From: JALOLG01 sp963722415 | GTDB lineage: Bacteria; Actinomycetota; Acidimicrobiia; Acidimicrobiales; Ilumatobacteraceae | Direction: 5' to 3' | DNA: 64,000 nt | NCBI GenBank assembly: GCA_963722415.1 | Contig: CAVRNI010000030.1 | Span: 62,001 to 126,000 of the forward strand | Position numbers and translations under genes: made by a program | Notes under the pieces: model-generated | Told to the model about the DNA's origin: nothing | The model's input: only the letters and a program-made list of their open reading frames with translations | Databases searched by the model: none | Part shown: positions 15,651 to 26,482 of the stretch, in pieces | How positions within the stretch are numbered: the stretch's first letter is position 1 | Layout of the letters: each line of letters opens with the position of its first letter

Positions 15651-18600
15651 TCAGGTCTGAACCGACACCAGCGTCCTGGCGAGGAGGCCGTCGGGGCCGA
15701 CGTGCGCCACGTCACCGAGGTACCGCGTCGCGGCGGTGAGTCCCGTCCAGCCCACCGTCACTGTTCCCGTGGTGGCGATGACAGCCGACGTTGGGGCGCT
15801 GACGATGCTCAGGCTGCCACCCGTCGTCGCCGGAATGACCCACGACGAGAGGTTGTACGGCAACACGGGGGTGGCGGTCGGCACCGACCATCCGTGCACC
15901 ACCAACGTGTAGATGCCGCCGGCCTCGGGAACCTCGAAGTCGATCAACTCGTCGGTTCCGGGCGCCGCACTGATCGCCACGATGTTCACCGGCGGGATCG
16001 AGCAGGTACAGGTCGAGGTCGGGCGCACCCGGGATGACCAGCTCCCAACGGGCGAATGCCGCGCCGGTCAGATCGAACGGGATCTTGTCGACGCCGACGC
16101 CGTCGTCGGCGCTCGGGTAGGTCTGATCGGGATCCTGGCTGATGTCGCCAGGCGGTCACGACCTCGGCGACGAGACCCTGAGGAACGGCCGTGTAGGCAC
16201 CGGTGTAGCCGAACTTCACGTCGAAGCTGGCCGACCCGGTGACGCCGGTGCCCGACACCTCGGCAGGTGCATCGATCGCCGCGCCGCGGACCGCGATCGG
16301 GCTGCGAGCGTCGTAGCCACCGCCCTTCCACGTGAGGGAACCGAACGACCATTCGCCGATCGGTACCGACCCGTCACTCGTGATCGTGACCTCGTACGTG
16401 GCCGACGCACCGGGAGCGAGAGTGATCTCGCTCGGCGCGACGACGACGTCGAACCCGTCGGGCGCGTGGACCTTGACCTTCCACGTCACGGTCTTGTCGG
16501 CGACGCTGGTGATGCGTGCGGGTGACCGTCTGCGTGCCGGCGAGATCGGCGATGCCGATCGACGGATAGTTGAGGTCGCTCGGGTCGGTCGAGAACCCGG
16601 CGGTCACCAGGTTCGCACACGTCGCTGTCGGATTCGCGAAGATCTCCGGTGCGGCACCGCACAGGAAGGCGAGGTAGTCGTTGAAGCCGGCGTCGTACAC
16701 GAGGCCCGGGTTGAACGCCGAGCCCTTGTCCTTCACCTTGCCCGGGTCGAGCAGACCCGAGCCCTGGCCGAACGGCGTCGCCTCGGACGACCGGTCGTTG
16801 TCGGCGACGTCGGGATCGGCGGTCGTCATGACCGCCGACTTCGCCATCGCTGCCGTCCAGTCGGGGTGGGCCTGCCGCAGCAGCGCGTAGAAACCGGCCA
16901 TGTGCGGGCTCGACATGGACGTGCCGGAGATCGACTGGAACAGATCACCGTTCGGAGTGGCGCCCGAGATCGGGGGCAGATCGCCGAATGGCGAGCCGCC
17001 GGCCAGGATCTGGAGGCCCGGCGCGGTGATGTCGGGCTTGATGACGTCACCGGCACTCGGGTTCGGGCCACGCGACGAGAAGATCGTCATCGACGGGTCG
17101 TAGTTGATGTGGGTCTTCCTCGCCGTGTCCGTGATCTTCGCGGTCGGCTTGTTGGTCTTGGCGATGAACTCCTTGACCTTCACCCCGGGCGTGAAGTCGA
17201 CGTGGACCGACGGCACCCAGTGCCGATCGGTGAACAGGTTGTCGGTGTTGTCGTTGTTGTAGAGGATCATCCCCGCGCCACCGGCCTGGAACACGGCGAG
17301 GCTCTTGTCGGCGCGACCGACGGCGCCGCGCCGGCACAGCACGATCTTGCCGGTGACCTTGGACGCATCGAGCGTGCCGGGAATGCACAGGTCGCCCCCG
17401 GCGAACTCGGCGTCGACGAGCGGAAGCTCGCGTGTGCCACGCGTGATCGAGGCTCCCGTCACCTTCTGACTGCGGTGATGCGAGCTGCCCCAGCCCCAAC
17501 CCCAGCCCCAATGCGACGACTGGTTGTCGAGCTCGACCGTCCCCTGGAAGAAGCGATCCTGCGTGTTGGCGCCGACCGTCGTGATCCACGGGTTGTCGGC
17601 GGGACCGCCGATCGTGGCGTCGCCCGGCCCGCTGTTGCCGGCCGACGTCGCGACCCACACGTTGTCGAGCGCGGATGCGAACAGGAATGAGATCGCGTCG
17701 CCGCTGAGAAGGCTCCCGGTGGCGCTGCCGATCGAGTAGTTGATGACGTCGACCCCGTCGGCGACCGCTTGATCGATCGCCCCCGCGAGGTCGGACGTGA
17801 AGCCGCCGAGGTTGCCGAGGCCCTTGTAGGCGATGATCTGTGCCCGCGGGGCGATGCCGGAGATCGTCCCGATGTGACGGCCGAAGATCGTGGCATCGAC
17901 GCCGGCGTTGCCGGCGGCGGTCGATGCGGTGTGCGTGCCGTGCCCGCTGTCGTCGCGGGCGGAGTTGAACTCGTCCGGCGCGGCGCCGATGACGCGCGCG
18001 ATAGGTGGCGAGCGTCTGGCGCGCGCCGATCAGCTTGTTGTTGCACGTGAACGGAGCATCGTTCGGGTTGTGGGCGGTGTTGCCGAACTGGCACGGCAGC
18101 GCTGGATTGTGCGGTGGATAGGCAAAGCCGTCGTCGGCGAAGCTGGGATGCTCCGGCCAGATGCCGGTGTCGATGATGCCGACCACGACCCCTTCACCGG
18201 TCAGCCCGCTCTTGTACGCACCCGCCGCGTTGCGTCAGGCCGAGGTACTCGCCACTCGAGTCGGTGGTCGCTTGGCGCATCTCGTCGGGCAGGACGAACG
18301 CCACCTTCGGGCTCGCCGCCAGTTGCGTCGCCTCCGTCGTGGCTCAGCACCGCTGAGAAGCCGTTGAGCGAGTTGGTGTAGTCCTGGACCTTGTCGGTCG
18401 GCGTCGATACCGGCGTCGGCGAGCACCTCGTCGTGGCTCTCTTCGAGCACGGCGGCCTGCGCCTCGGCGGCAGGCGTATCGAGGTCTTCGGCGGCGATCG
18501 TGGCGGTGAGCGCGTCGGCAGCCATCACGACGATGTAGCTGCCCGTCTCGCTCTCGATGACGGTCTTGGAACCGGATGCGGATGCAGCGGATTCGTCCTG

Positions 18601-18678
18601 GGCGCCTGCGATGGTGGCAGGCGCGAACGACGAAACGGCGACCGCGAGTGCGCCGACGAGCGCGAGCTTGATCTTCAA
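15651..18678 (-). CDS. Secreted subtilisin-like protease with PA domain (frameshifted)
   Basis: About 1009 residues across several indels. A TTG start at 18678 with AGGAGG eight bases upstream gives a signal peptide (KLALVGALAVAVSSFAPATI). Then come an I9-type propeptide (GSYIVVMAADALTATIAAED) and the S8 catalytic domain. Catalytic Asp is in GIIDTGIWPEHPSF, oxyanion Asn in WVATSAGNSGPGDA and Ser in SISGTSMSSPHMAGF; the His region lies in a shifted frame near 17940. A PA insert (VTGKIVLCRRGAVGRADKSL) precedes the serine. The C-terminus has a fibronectin-like domain (FDVVVAPSEITLAPGASATY) and a pre-peptidase-like domain ending TLVSVQT. Layout matches large plant-like or actinobacterial exported subtilases. 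Frameshifts fall near 18290, 18235, 18000, 16520, 16140 and 16020. Confidence 0.85.
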
Positions 18679-18723
18679 GGTGATCCTCCTACTACTCCCG
18701 CTCATGCGGCGGGCCCGACATGA

Positions 18724-18786
18724 ATAGGTTGTTCCAATCGCTGGTGGTTACGGCACGAGCCATCCAGCCCCCGCGGAGCAACCTAA
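18724..18786 (-). ncRNA. 63-nt palindromic leader motif, copy A
   Basis: Read on the minus strand, the motif opens with ttaggttg and closes with caacctat, forming a 7-bp outer stem. Inside is a 22-base core at 18752-18773 identical to copy B, followed by a variable segment that can pair back (gctgg with ccagc) and then ggaa. It ends 45 bases before the subtilase TTG start, so it would lie in that gene's leader. No riboswitch family I know matches. Confidence 0.55.
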
Positions 18787-18870
18787 CCCTCGCCGCCAGC
18801 CGATACAAGACTTCTGCGCAGTCCGCACAACACGTTGACAGAACCGTGCGGCGTGCGGCGTGAGGCGAGC

Positions 18871-19453
18871 TCAGTCTCCGCTCGGTGGCTTCTGCGTGAG
18901 CGGTTGGTCGCAGAGGAACGGCGTGGTCGACCCACCGGTGTGGTACCGGTAGACGCGACCGCCGGCGCCGAGCTCGATCACCGAACCGTCGACCGGCACC
19001 TGCGCGTACTGCATTCCTGGCTGCGGGCACCCCAGGGCGCTGTCGGACCAGACGACGAGCACTCCCGACAGCGGCGTGATCTCGGCGGGATCGACATCGA
19101 GCCGGGCCGCCAGATCGTCGATCGCCATCGTGATGAACGGTTGCAGTCCAGGGTCGATGTCGCCTTGCTCGTACACGGTGTCGGTACTCCCCTGTGGTGG
19201 TCCGGTGTCGACCGGCGCGGTGCCACGTCGCGATCGGCTTCGTGGCCTCGGGCGTGATGATGGGCGCCGTTGCCTCAGCCGGATCTGTTGCGTCTGGCTC
19301 TGCCGGGGTCGTGTCACCTGCGGCGGTCGTGCTCGAGACGTCCTGGATCGTCCCGCCCGTGGTCGTGCTCGATCCGTCGTCGGCACACGCGGCAGCGGTG
19401 CACGCGATCAGACCAGCGAGCACGAGGGAGACGGCGCCGCGGTGACTGTCCAT
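18871..19453 (-). CDS. Secreted lipoprotein, conserved hypothetical (frameshifted)
   Basis: Begins MDSHRGAVSLVLAGLIACTA and has a lipobox ending at Cys (TAAAC) near residue 24. A Ser/Thr/Pro/Asp-rich linker follows, and after one shift near 19215 the mature domain: VDTGPPQGSTDTVYEQGDID, DLAARLDVDPAEITPLSGVL, VVWSDSALGCPQPGMQYAQV and VYRYHTGGSTTPFLC. The W-x-D-x-A-L-G-C-P-x-P-G-M pattern with a terminal cysteine recurs in small actinobacterial secreted proteins of unknown role. It lies between the two subtilases on the same strand; probably a separate unit, since 85 bases and motif A separate it from the left subtilase. Confidence 0.7.
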
Positions 19454-19500
19454 GCCTCGCGAACCCTAGGACGCGAGCGACCGCCATCCGCCGCGGCCGA

Positions 19501-19797
19501 TCACCCGTCACCGTCGAGCGTGCCGAGGACGGGCTGGGCGAGGCGCATCCGCTGGTCGTAGCCGACCTCGTACGGCATGAACCCGTTGCGATCGGGATAG
19601 AGGAGCTGGACCAGATCGAACGCCTCGCCGCGGTACCAGGCGATGGCGGTCTCGAAGAACGCCCCGTAGACGGCGAGGTCGACGGGACCGAACGCACAAC
19701 GCAGGTCGTTGTCGAGCAGGCCGACCACCTCGACACCGAGCGGGATCTCCGTGCCACCGCGGGCAGGCGTCGACGACGAGCCCGAGCAAACCGTTGC
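19501..19797 (-). pseudogene. Truncated second copy of the DUF4262 gene
   Basis: 19507-19796 is nearly identical to 24153-24441, the 3' part of the DUF4262 gene. Only scattered substitutions and one extra base in a G run differ. Identity stops abruptly after aaaccgttg, where the end of the right-hand subtilase begins. The N-terminal third of DUF4262 is missing. The copy keeps the family C-terminus (AWYRGEAFDLVQLLYPDRNG) but has no start of its own. Confidence 0.75.
19507..19796. repeat. ~290-bp direct repeat (copy 1; copy 2 at 24153-24441)
   Basis: The two copies lie in the same orientation and exactly flank the right-hand subtilase gene and its leader motif. The few mismatches (for example cgg/ccg near 19530 and a g/c at 19652) show a recent duplication. 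The structure fits a tandem duplication with loss, or insertion of the subtilase segment within a duplicated DUF4262 gene. Confidence 0.8.
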
Positions 19798-19799
19798 GC

Positions 19800-22700
19800 T
19801 CACTTGCGGACACGAGGCCGTTGATGCACGTGTGCGGAGGAGACGGTCAGAGCACCGAGATGGGTACGAGTGATGGTGTTCGTGCGAGCGGTTGACGGCG
19901 ACGCTGATGGACTCGGTGAGGCTAGTGCGTAGGGATAGTCGGTGATGTGCACGGCGTTGTTGGTGTACGTGCGCGGAAGGGCGCCGGTGGCGACGGTCGC
20001 GCTGTAGGTAGAGTGTGGCCGGATCAAAGGTCGGACCGTGTAGTCGAGACAGATCGTTGCAGCGGGTGTCAGAGACTGTGCTGGGACTGCCGTGCCGAGA
20101 CACGGCAGTTGCGTGTTCGCAGAGGATGTCCTCGATGCAGATCGTGGCAACCGCGGAGGGCGCAGACAGTGTTGTACTCGAAGGTCATCTCGGGTCGGAA
20201 GTCCTCGGCGGTGTTGTACACCCAGGCCTGGAACTTGCCGACAGACGGTCCAACGCTGGCATCGTTAGTGAACTCGAAGGGGTTGTCCCATTGGACGATC
20301 GCGGCACCGATCGGAGGCGATCGTGGCCAGACGCATGCCGCGGCTGTTCGCCAGCGACAGCTCGAGGTCGGACCACAACGGAGCGATCACGCCGTTCGGC
20401 AGGTCGGCGTTCGGGATGGCCTGGGGCTCCCACGGCGCGCCGCCGTAACCGCCGGCCATGGTCACGAGACCGTCCTCGGAGGACGACGAGGTTGGCGAAC
20501 TCCTGGCTGTACTGCTCGAACGGACCGATGTTGCTGAAGGCATTCGCCGCGACGATGTCGCCGTCGAGGCGGGGACGAACGGAATGCCGAGCGGCGCGAG
20601 ATCGAGGAATCCGGCCCATTCGGCGCACTGCGGGCTGGTGGCGGGCGTCGACGGCACGTAGGTGCCGACCTCTCCGAAGGCCGTGGGCATCGGCACCTCC
20701 CACGTGATGGTCTGACCGTTGACCACGCCACCGGCAGTGACCGAGGCGGGATCGATGGTCAGACCGTTCGGGACGGTGTCGACCACCGTGTAGACGAGGT
20801 CGGTGTCGGTGACGTTCGGTTGCACCGTGATCTCGTAGTCGATGGTGTCGCCGGCGACTGCCTCGCCGACCGACGCCGTCTTCGTCACGTCGTCCGGAGC
20901 GCGGTGGATCGTCACCGGGAACGACCCGATGTCGCCCGGGGTCGCCGGCGACGTGCCGAGGATCGCGGTGCCGTACCAGATGTCGCCGGGCGCCGACGGC
21001 GGGAGATCCCATGTCGACGCGCACGTCATAGGGCTGCCCCGGCGGGATCGGCCCGGACGGGCCCACCACGTCGCCGTTGCCGGCGTCGCCGGCCACGGCC
21101 CCGGTCGACAGGGTGTAGTCGTCGGGTTGGGCGGTGGTGCCCTCCCAGTTCTGGATGAGCACCCACCAGGTGCCCTCCTGCGGGATCCGGGATGTCGCAG
21201 TGCTCGAGGTTGCTCCCCGAGGCCGACACGCAGACCTCTGTGTCGGGGCCGGGCGTCGAGCCGGTGCCGACGAACATGTCGAGGTCGGGCATCTCCGCGG
21301 CGAGGATCTCGGCCACCAGCCGGCTGGCGCCCGCCGGGACGTCGACGAGGTGGACGGCGACCTGGCCGAGGTCGTCGTAGGGGTCGGCGTTGGTCGGGTC
21401 CTCGTTGAGCGAGCCGACCGTCTGGGTGGCCTTCACGAAGCCGTCCATCGACCCGGTGAACTCCGTGACCCCGATCGACTGGATGTCGGGTACGACCTGA
21501 GAGCCGGCGTCGCGCCGGGTCTCGAACTCGACCGCGTCTGGGAGGACTCCGGTGGAGGGTACGACGGCAACGGGCAGTGTCACCGAGGGGACCGTCGGGT
21601 CGCTGGGCGTCAGAGTGATCCGGCCGAACAGCGTCTCGCCTTCGGGCGCTCCACCGACGTTGGCGCTGACGCCGATCGCCATGGTGTCGCCGGGCGACAC
21701 GGTTGCGGGGGTGAGCGTGACGTCGAGGCCGAGGCCCGGATCGGCCGTGCGAAGTCGCAGTCCAGGTGACGTTGCCGGGCACCGGCGTGCGCGGCGTTGT
21801 CCGGAACCGCTGCCTCGCGCGTCCCACGAGCAGATGACGAGGCATTGGCGAGTCGGCGAACGACGGCGACGTTCAGGGTCTTCGGATCACCGCCGTCGTC
21901 GGGATTGGCCGCGAGGTAGTCGGCGACAGACTCGTCGAACAGCAGACCCGCCTGGGTGGCGAGGCCGATATCGATGTGTCCCGATCCTTGGGCGTACGGA
22001 GTCGCCGGCGTCCCATCGTGGTTGAGGACGGTAGTGCCGGGCGGTGGTCATCAAGGCCGACTGCTGCTGCGCGGGCGACCAGTCAGGGCCGGGCCTGGCT
22101 GAGCAGCGCACCTGCGCCAGCGACGTGCGGGCTCGACATCGACGTGCCGGAGATGAAGCCGTGAACGTCGGAGGTGTACGAATCGCGCAGCCGAGGGCGG
22201 CAAGGATGTCGAGGCCGGGCGCAGTGACGGACGGAACGATCACGTCGACGGCTCCGGTTGGGCCCCGTGACGAGAAGCCGGTCATGATGTCGGCGTTGGC
22301 GTCGTCGTACGTGAACGTGTGTCCCGGCAATCCGGCCCATGTGACCGGTGCCATTGGTCGAGCCACTCCTTCAAGGCGACGCCGTCGGCGTACCCGAGGA
22401 ACACGCCAGGGATGACGTACGAGTCGGACAGCAGCGAGTTGAAGTTCGGCTGCGTCGTTGACGAGCACGAAACCAACTGCGCCCTGGCCGGCGACGTTGA
22501 TCGGACTTCTGGACCCGGCCCGCCGCCGCCGCGATCGCAGATGACGATGCTTCCGGTGAAGTTGGCCTCGTTGCCGGTCGTCCCGAGGCACAGCGGATCG
22601 CCGAAGTCGCCGGCATACACGATCGGCGCCGCAGTGGGAGCGCTGGTGATCGACTTGCCGACGAGGTCGGCGAGTGGGCCTTCGCTGCTGACGAGCTCGA

Positions 22701-23983
22701 TCAGCGACGTTGCCGTTGTAGCGGCGGTGGCTCGACGCGCCGACGGAGGTGATCCACGGGGCGTCAGCCGGGAGAGCCGGTCGTTGCATCGCCGGGTCCG
22801 GCGTTGCCGTTCGAGGTGGCGACGAAGATGCCCGGCGGCACGGGCGTTCAAGAACCCGACCGTGTCGAAGTCGTCCCACGCGGCCGACGGAGCCGCTGAG
22901 CCGATCGAGTAGTTGATGACGTCGACGCCGTCGGCGATGGCCTGGTTGATCGACATCGGTCAGTCCGGCCGAGGCTGCAGCACCCGAGGTACGAGATCAC
23001 GTTGGCGTGCGGGGCGACGCCGGAGATGTCGAATTCGGGCGACACGAAGCCCGATCGGGTTGTCGACGAGGACGTCGTGAACGACGTTGCCGCCCGACGT
23101 GGACGCGGTGTGGGAGCCGTGGCTGTCGTAGTCGACGAGCCGTTGGATTGATGTTCCCGAAGACGTATGCGCCGATGAGCTTGTCGTTGCACGGGAAGAG
23201 CGGGTCGTAGCTTGGCGCTCGCAGGGTTGCAGACACCGAGGTAGTTGCCGGCGCCCAGGGGGTTGGTGTGGTCGTAGCCGTCGTCGCCGACGTCAGCGAA
23301 CGAGCGGTTGCCTGGGCTGATTCCGGTGTCGATCGTGCCGATGACGATGCCCTCGCCCTTGATGTCGGTCGGAAGACCGAGATCGGCGGCGGCGTTCCAC
23401 AGCGCAGCGGCGCCTGCCCACTGCGGGCTGCCATCAGTGTGCAGTTCGCGTACCTGGTCGGGCGCGATCGACGCGACGGCCGGATCGGCGGCGATCGCCC
23501 GGGCTTCCTCGGGCGTGAGGACCGCCGCGAGCCCGTTGACCGCGTACTGGTAGGTGAACGGGATCTCGACGCTTCGACCGGCGGTGCGCTCGAGCCGCTC
23601 GATGAAATCGGCTTGGACGGCCTCGAGGTGGCCGCGATACGCCCGGGCCGGCTGGCTCTCGGGATCGAGCTGTTGGCCGGGTGGCGGTTCTGTCGCCGCG
23701 AGGCCTGGCTCGCCGCCTCGGTAGCTCGGCACCGCAGGTTCGACGAGGCGGATCAGGTAGGTGGCGGTCTCCGCCGCGAACTTGGCGGACGCGGGCCTGA
23801 TCGGACCCCCGCTCGACGCTGGTGACCTCGGCGGCGTCTGCCGCCTCGAGGTCGTCGACGGGACGTGACGCCGGCCGCGTCGGGCGATTCGCCTGACAAG
23901 CTCGGTTCGACCGCGCCCGCGTCTGCCGCGGCGGCGAACATCGTCGCCACTGTGATGGACACGAGGATCTTTGTGCGCTTCAT
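19800..23983 (-). CDS. Second large secreted subtilisin-like protease with DUF11-like domain (heavily frameshifted)
   Basis: ATG at 23983, preceded by GGGAG. Signal-like start MKRTKILVSITVATMFAAAA, then an I9 propeptide (SVEIPFTYQYAVNGLAAVLT, DPAVASIAPD) and the S8 domain. Catalytic Asp is in GTIDTGISPGNRSF and Ser in HGFISGTSMSSPHVAG; the His region is in a shifted frame near 23110. A PA-type insert (NFTGSIVICDRGGG) is present. After the protease come a beta domain (LFGRITLTPSDPTVPSVTLP), a PPC-like segment (LVAEILAAEMPDLDMFVGTG) and a DUF11-type repeat (DTIDYEITVQPNVTDTDLVY). About 1390 residues. Roughly ten indels are needed, and the stop at 19800-19802 sits exactly at the duplication edge, so the C-terminus is doubtful. 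Confidence 0.8.
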
Positions 23984-24041
23984 TGCGTCTCCCTGTTCCT
24001 CATCGACATTGCGCGCTGCCGTTTCGCTGGTGGCGCGCTGG

Positions 24042-24104
24042 ATAGGTTGTTCCGCGCTTCGACTGGTCTGGCACGAGCCATCCAGCCCCCGGTCGTCAAC
24101 CTAA
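24042..24104 (-). ncRNA. 63-nt palindromic leader motif, copy B
   Basis: Same length as copy A, with identical outer arms (ttaggttg / caacctat), an identical 22-base core (24070-24091) and an identical ggaa before the closing arm. The variable segment differs in sequence but can again pair with the core (ctgg with ccag). It ends 58 bases before the second subtilase's ATG. Confidence 0.55.
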
Positions 24105-24146
24105 TTGCGCGCCACTCGCCCGGCACAAGCCCCGTCGGGGCGACGG

Positions 24147-24638
24147 TCAGGCGTCGCCATCGAGGGTGCCGAGGACCGGCTGGGCGAGGCGCATCCGCTG
24201 GTCGTAGCCGACCTCGTACGGCATGAACCCGTTGCGATCGGGATAGAGGAGCTGGACCAGATCGAACGCCTCGCCCCGGTACCAGGCGATGGCGGTCTCG
24301 AAGAACGCCCCGTAGACGGCGAGGTCGACGGGACCGAACGCACAACGCAGGTCGTTGTCGAGCAGGCCGACCACCTCGACACCGAGCGGGATCTCCGTCC
24401 CACCGCGGCAGGCGTCGACGACGAGCCCCAGCAAACCGTTGGCCGCGGCCGGGGTCAGCCCGAACACGGCGACCTCCGGGAAGCCGACCGCGGCCGGCAC
24501 GCCGATCGTGTACGCGTACGCCGGGGTCGGCGGATCGGTGTCGGCCCGCGGTGCGATCGCCTCGAGCGCCCACCCGTTGGTCTCGATCATCCACTCGATC
24601 TTCTCGGCGTGCGGGATGTGGAAGTCGGGCAGCTCCAT
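24147..24638 (-). CDS. DUF4262 protein
   Basis: 163 residues beginning MELPDFHIPHAEKIEWMIET and containing AYAYTIGVPAAVGFPEVAVF and AWYRGEAFDLVQLLYPDRNG, the conserved blocks of the DUF4262 family. These are small soluble proteins of unknown biochemical role. The gene is intact and uses typical high-GC codons. Its 3' two thirds are duplicated at 19507-19796. It stands divergent from SURF1 with 57 bases between starts, and upstream of motif B and the second subtilase, though the gap makes co-transcription uncertain. Confidence 0.85.
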   Translation of the reverse strand: MELPDFHIPHAEKIEWMIETNGWALEAIAPRADTDPPTPAYAYTIGVPAAVGFPEVAVFGLTPAAANGLLGLVVDACRGGTEIPLGVEVVGLLDNDLRCAFGPVDLAVYGAFFETAIAWYRGEAFDLVQLLYPDRNGFMPYEVGYDQRMRLAQPVLGTLDGDA

Positions 24639-24695
24639 GGGACCCTTCCTACCAGCGGCCGCGGGCCGCGTGACCACCGCTACCGTCGCCGTCGC

Positions 24696-25430
24696 ATGTA
24701 CCGGTTCCTGCTGCGTCCGAAGTGGATCGGCTTCCATCTGCTCGTCGTCGCCGGCATCGTGCTGATGGTCAACCTCGGTTTCTGGCAGCTCCGTCGTCTC
24801 GACCAGCGCCGCGACTTCAACGCCAGGGTGGAGGCGCGCAGCGAGCTGCCACCCGAGCCGCTCGACGACGTGCTCGCCAGCGGCCCGCCCGACGAGATCG
24901 AGTGGCGCAACGTCACCGTCACGGGGCGGTACCTCGGCGACGAGCAGTTCCTGGTCGTCAACCGATCACAGGGTGGGCGCGCCGGCGAGAACGTGGCCAC
25001 GCCACTGGACCTCGGCGACGGCAGGACCCTGATCGTGAACCGTGGGTTCGTTCCTCTGAGTGTCGACGTACCTCCCGCCCCCGACGGCGTCGTCGACGTC
25101 GTCGGGCGGATCCGGCAGTCGCAGACGCGACGTACCGGGCAGCTCTCCGACCCGACCGAAGGCGATCTCACCGAGGTGCAGCGCCTCGACATCCCACGCC
25201 TCGAGCAGCAGCTCCCCGGCGACGTCGTTCCTGTCTACGTCGACCTCCTCACGTCCGATCCGCCCGAAGCGCCCGGGCTGCCGGAACCCGTCGTCCGACC
25301 GCCGCTCGGCGAAGGCCCGCACCTGTCGTACGCGGTCCAGTGGTTCATCTTCTCCGTGTGCGCCGCCGTCGGTTGGGTGCTCGCGGTGAGGCGATCCGTC
25401 GCAACTCGCCGTCGTGAAAACGTGGCATAG
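24696..25430 (+). CDS. SURF1-family cytochrome oxidase assembly protein
   Basis: 244 residues with one membrane helix at each end: FHLLVVAGIVLMVNLGFWQL near residue 12 and AVQWFIFSVCAAVGWVLAV near the C-terminus, with the soluble domain between. The family signature LGFWQLRRLDQRRDFN directly follows the first helix. A conserved tryptophan-arginine-asparagine motif (EWRNVTVTGRYLGDEQFLV) and the NRGFVP block are present. SURF1 proteins help insert heme a into the aa3-type oxidase. No oxidase genes are in the window. The start ATG is chosen because it puts the membrane segment at the N-terminus. Confidence 0.88.
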   Translation: MYRFLLRPKWIGFHLLVVAGIVLMVNLGFWQLRRLDQRRDFNARVEARSELPPEPLDDVLASGPPDEIEWRNVTVTGRYLGDEQFLVVNRSQGGRAGENVATPLDLGDGRTLIVNRGFVPLSVDVPPAPDGVVDVVGRIRQSQTRRTGQLSDPTEGDLTEVQRLDIPRLEQQLPGDVVPVYVDLLTSDPPEAPGLPEPVVRPPLGEGPHLSYAVQWFIFSVCAAVGWVLAVRRSVATRRRENVA

Positions 25431-25495
25431 CCAACTACGCCGCTCGAGCCGCCGACCAAACGTGCAACTCGCCGATGCAGGGTGAGGCGGCTCAA

Positions 25496-26452
<957 letters not shown>

Positions 26453-26482
26453 CACCCTCTCACTAGCACGTACCATCGGTGC

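Noticed and set aside
18724..18786. The 63-nt leader motif as a tRNA or an insertion-sequence end
   Set aside because: It has no cloverleaf, anticodon or T-arm sequence, and no transposase or target duplication adjoins either copy.
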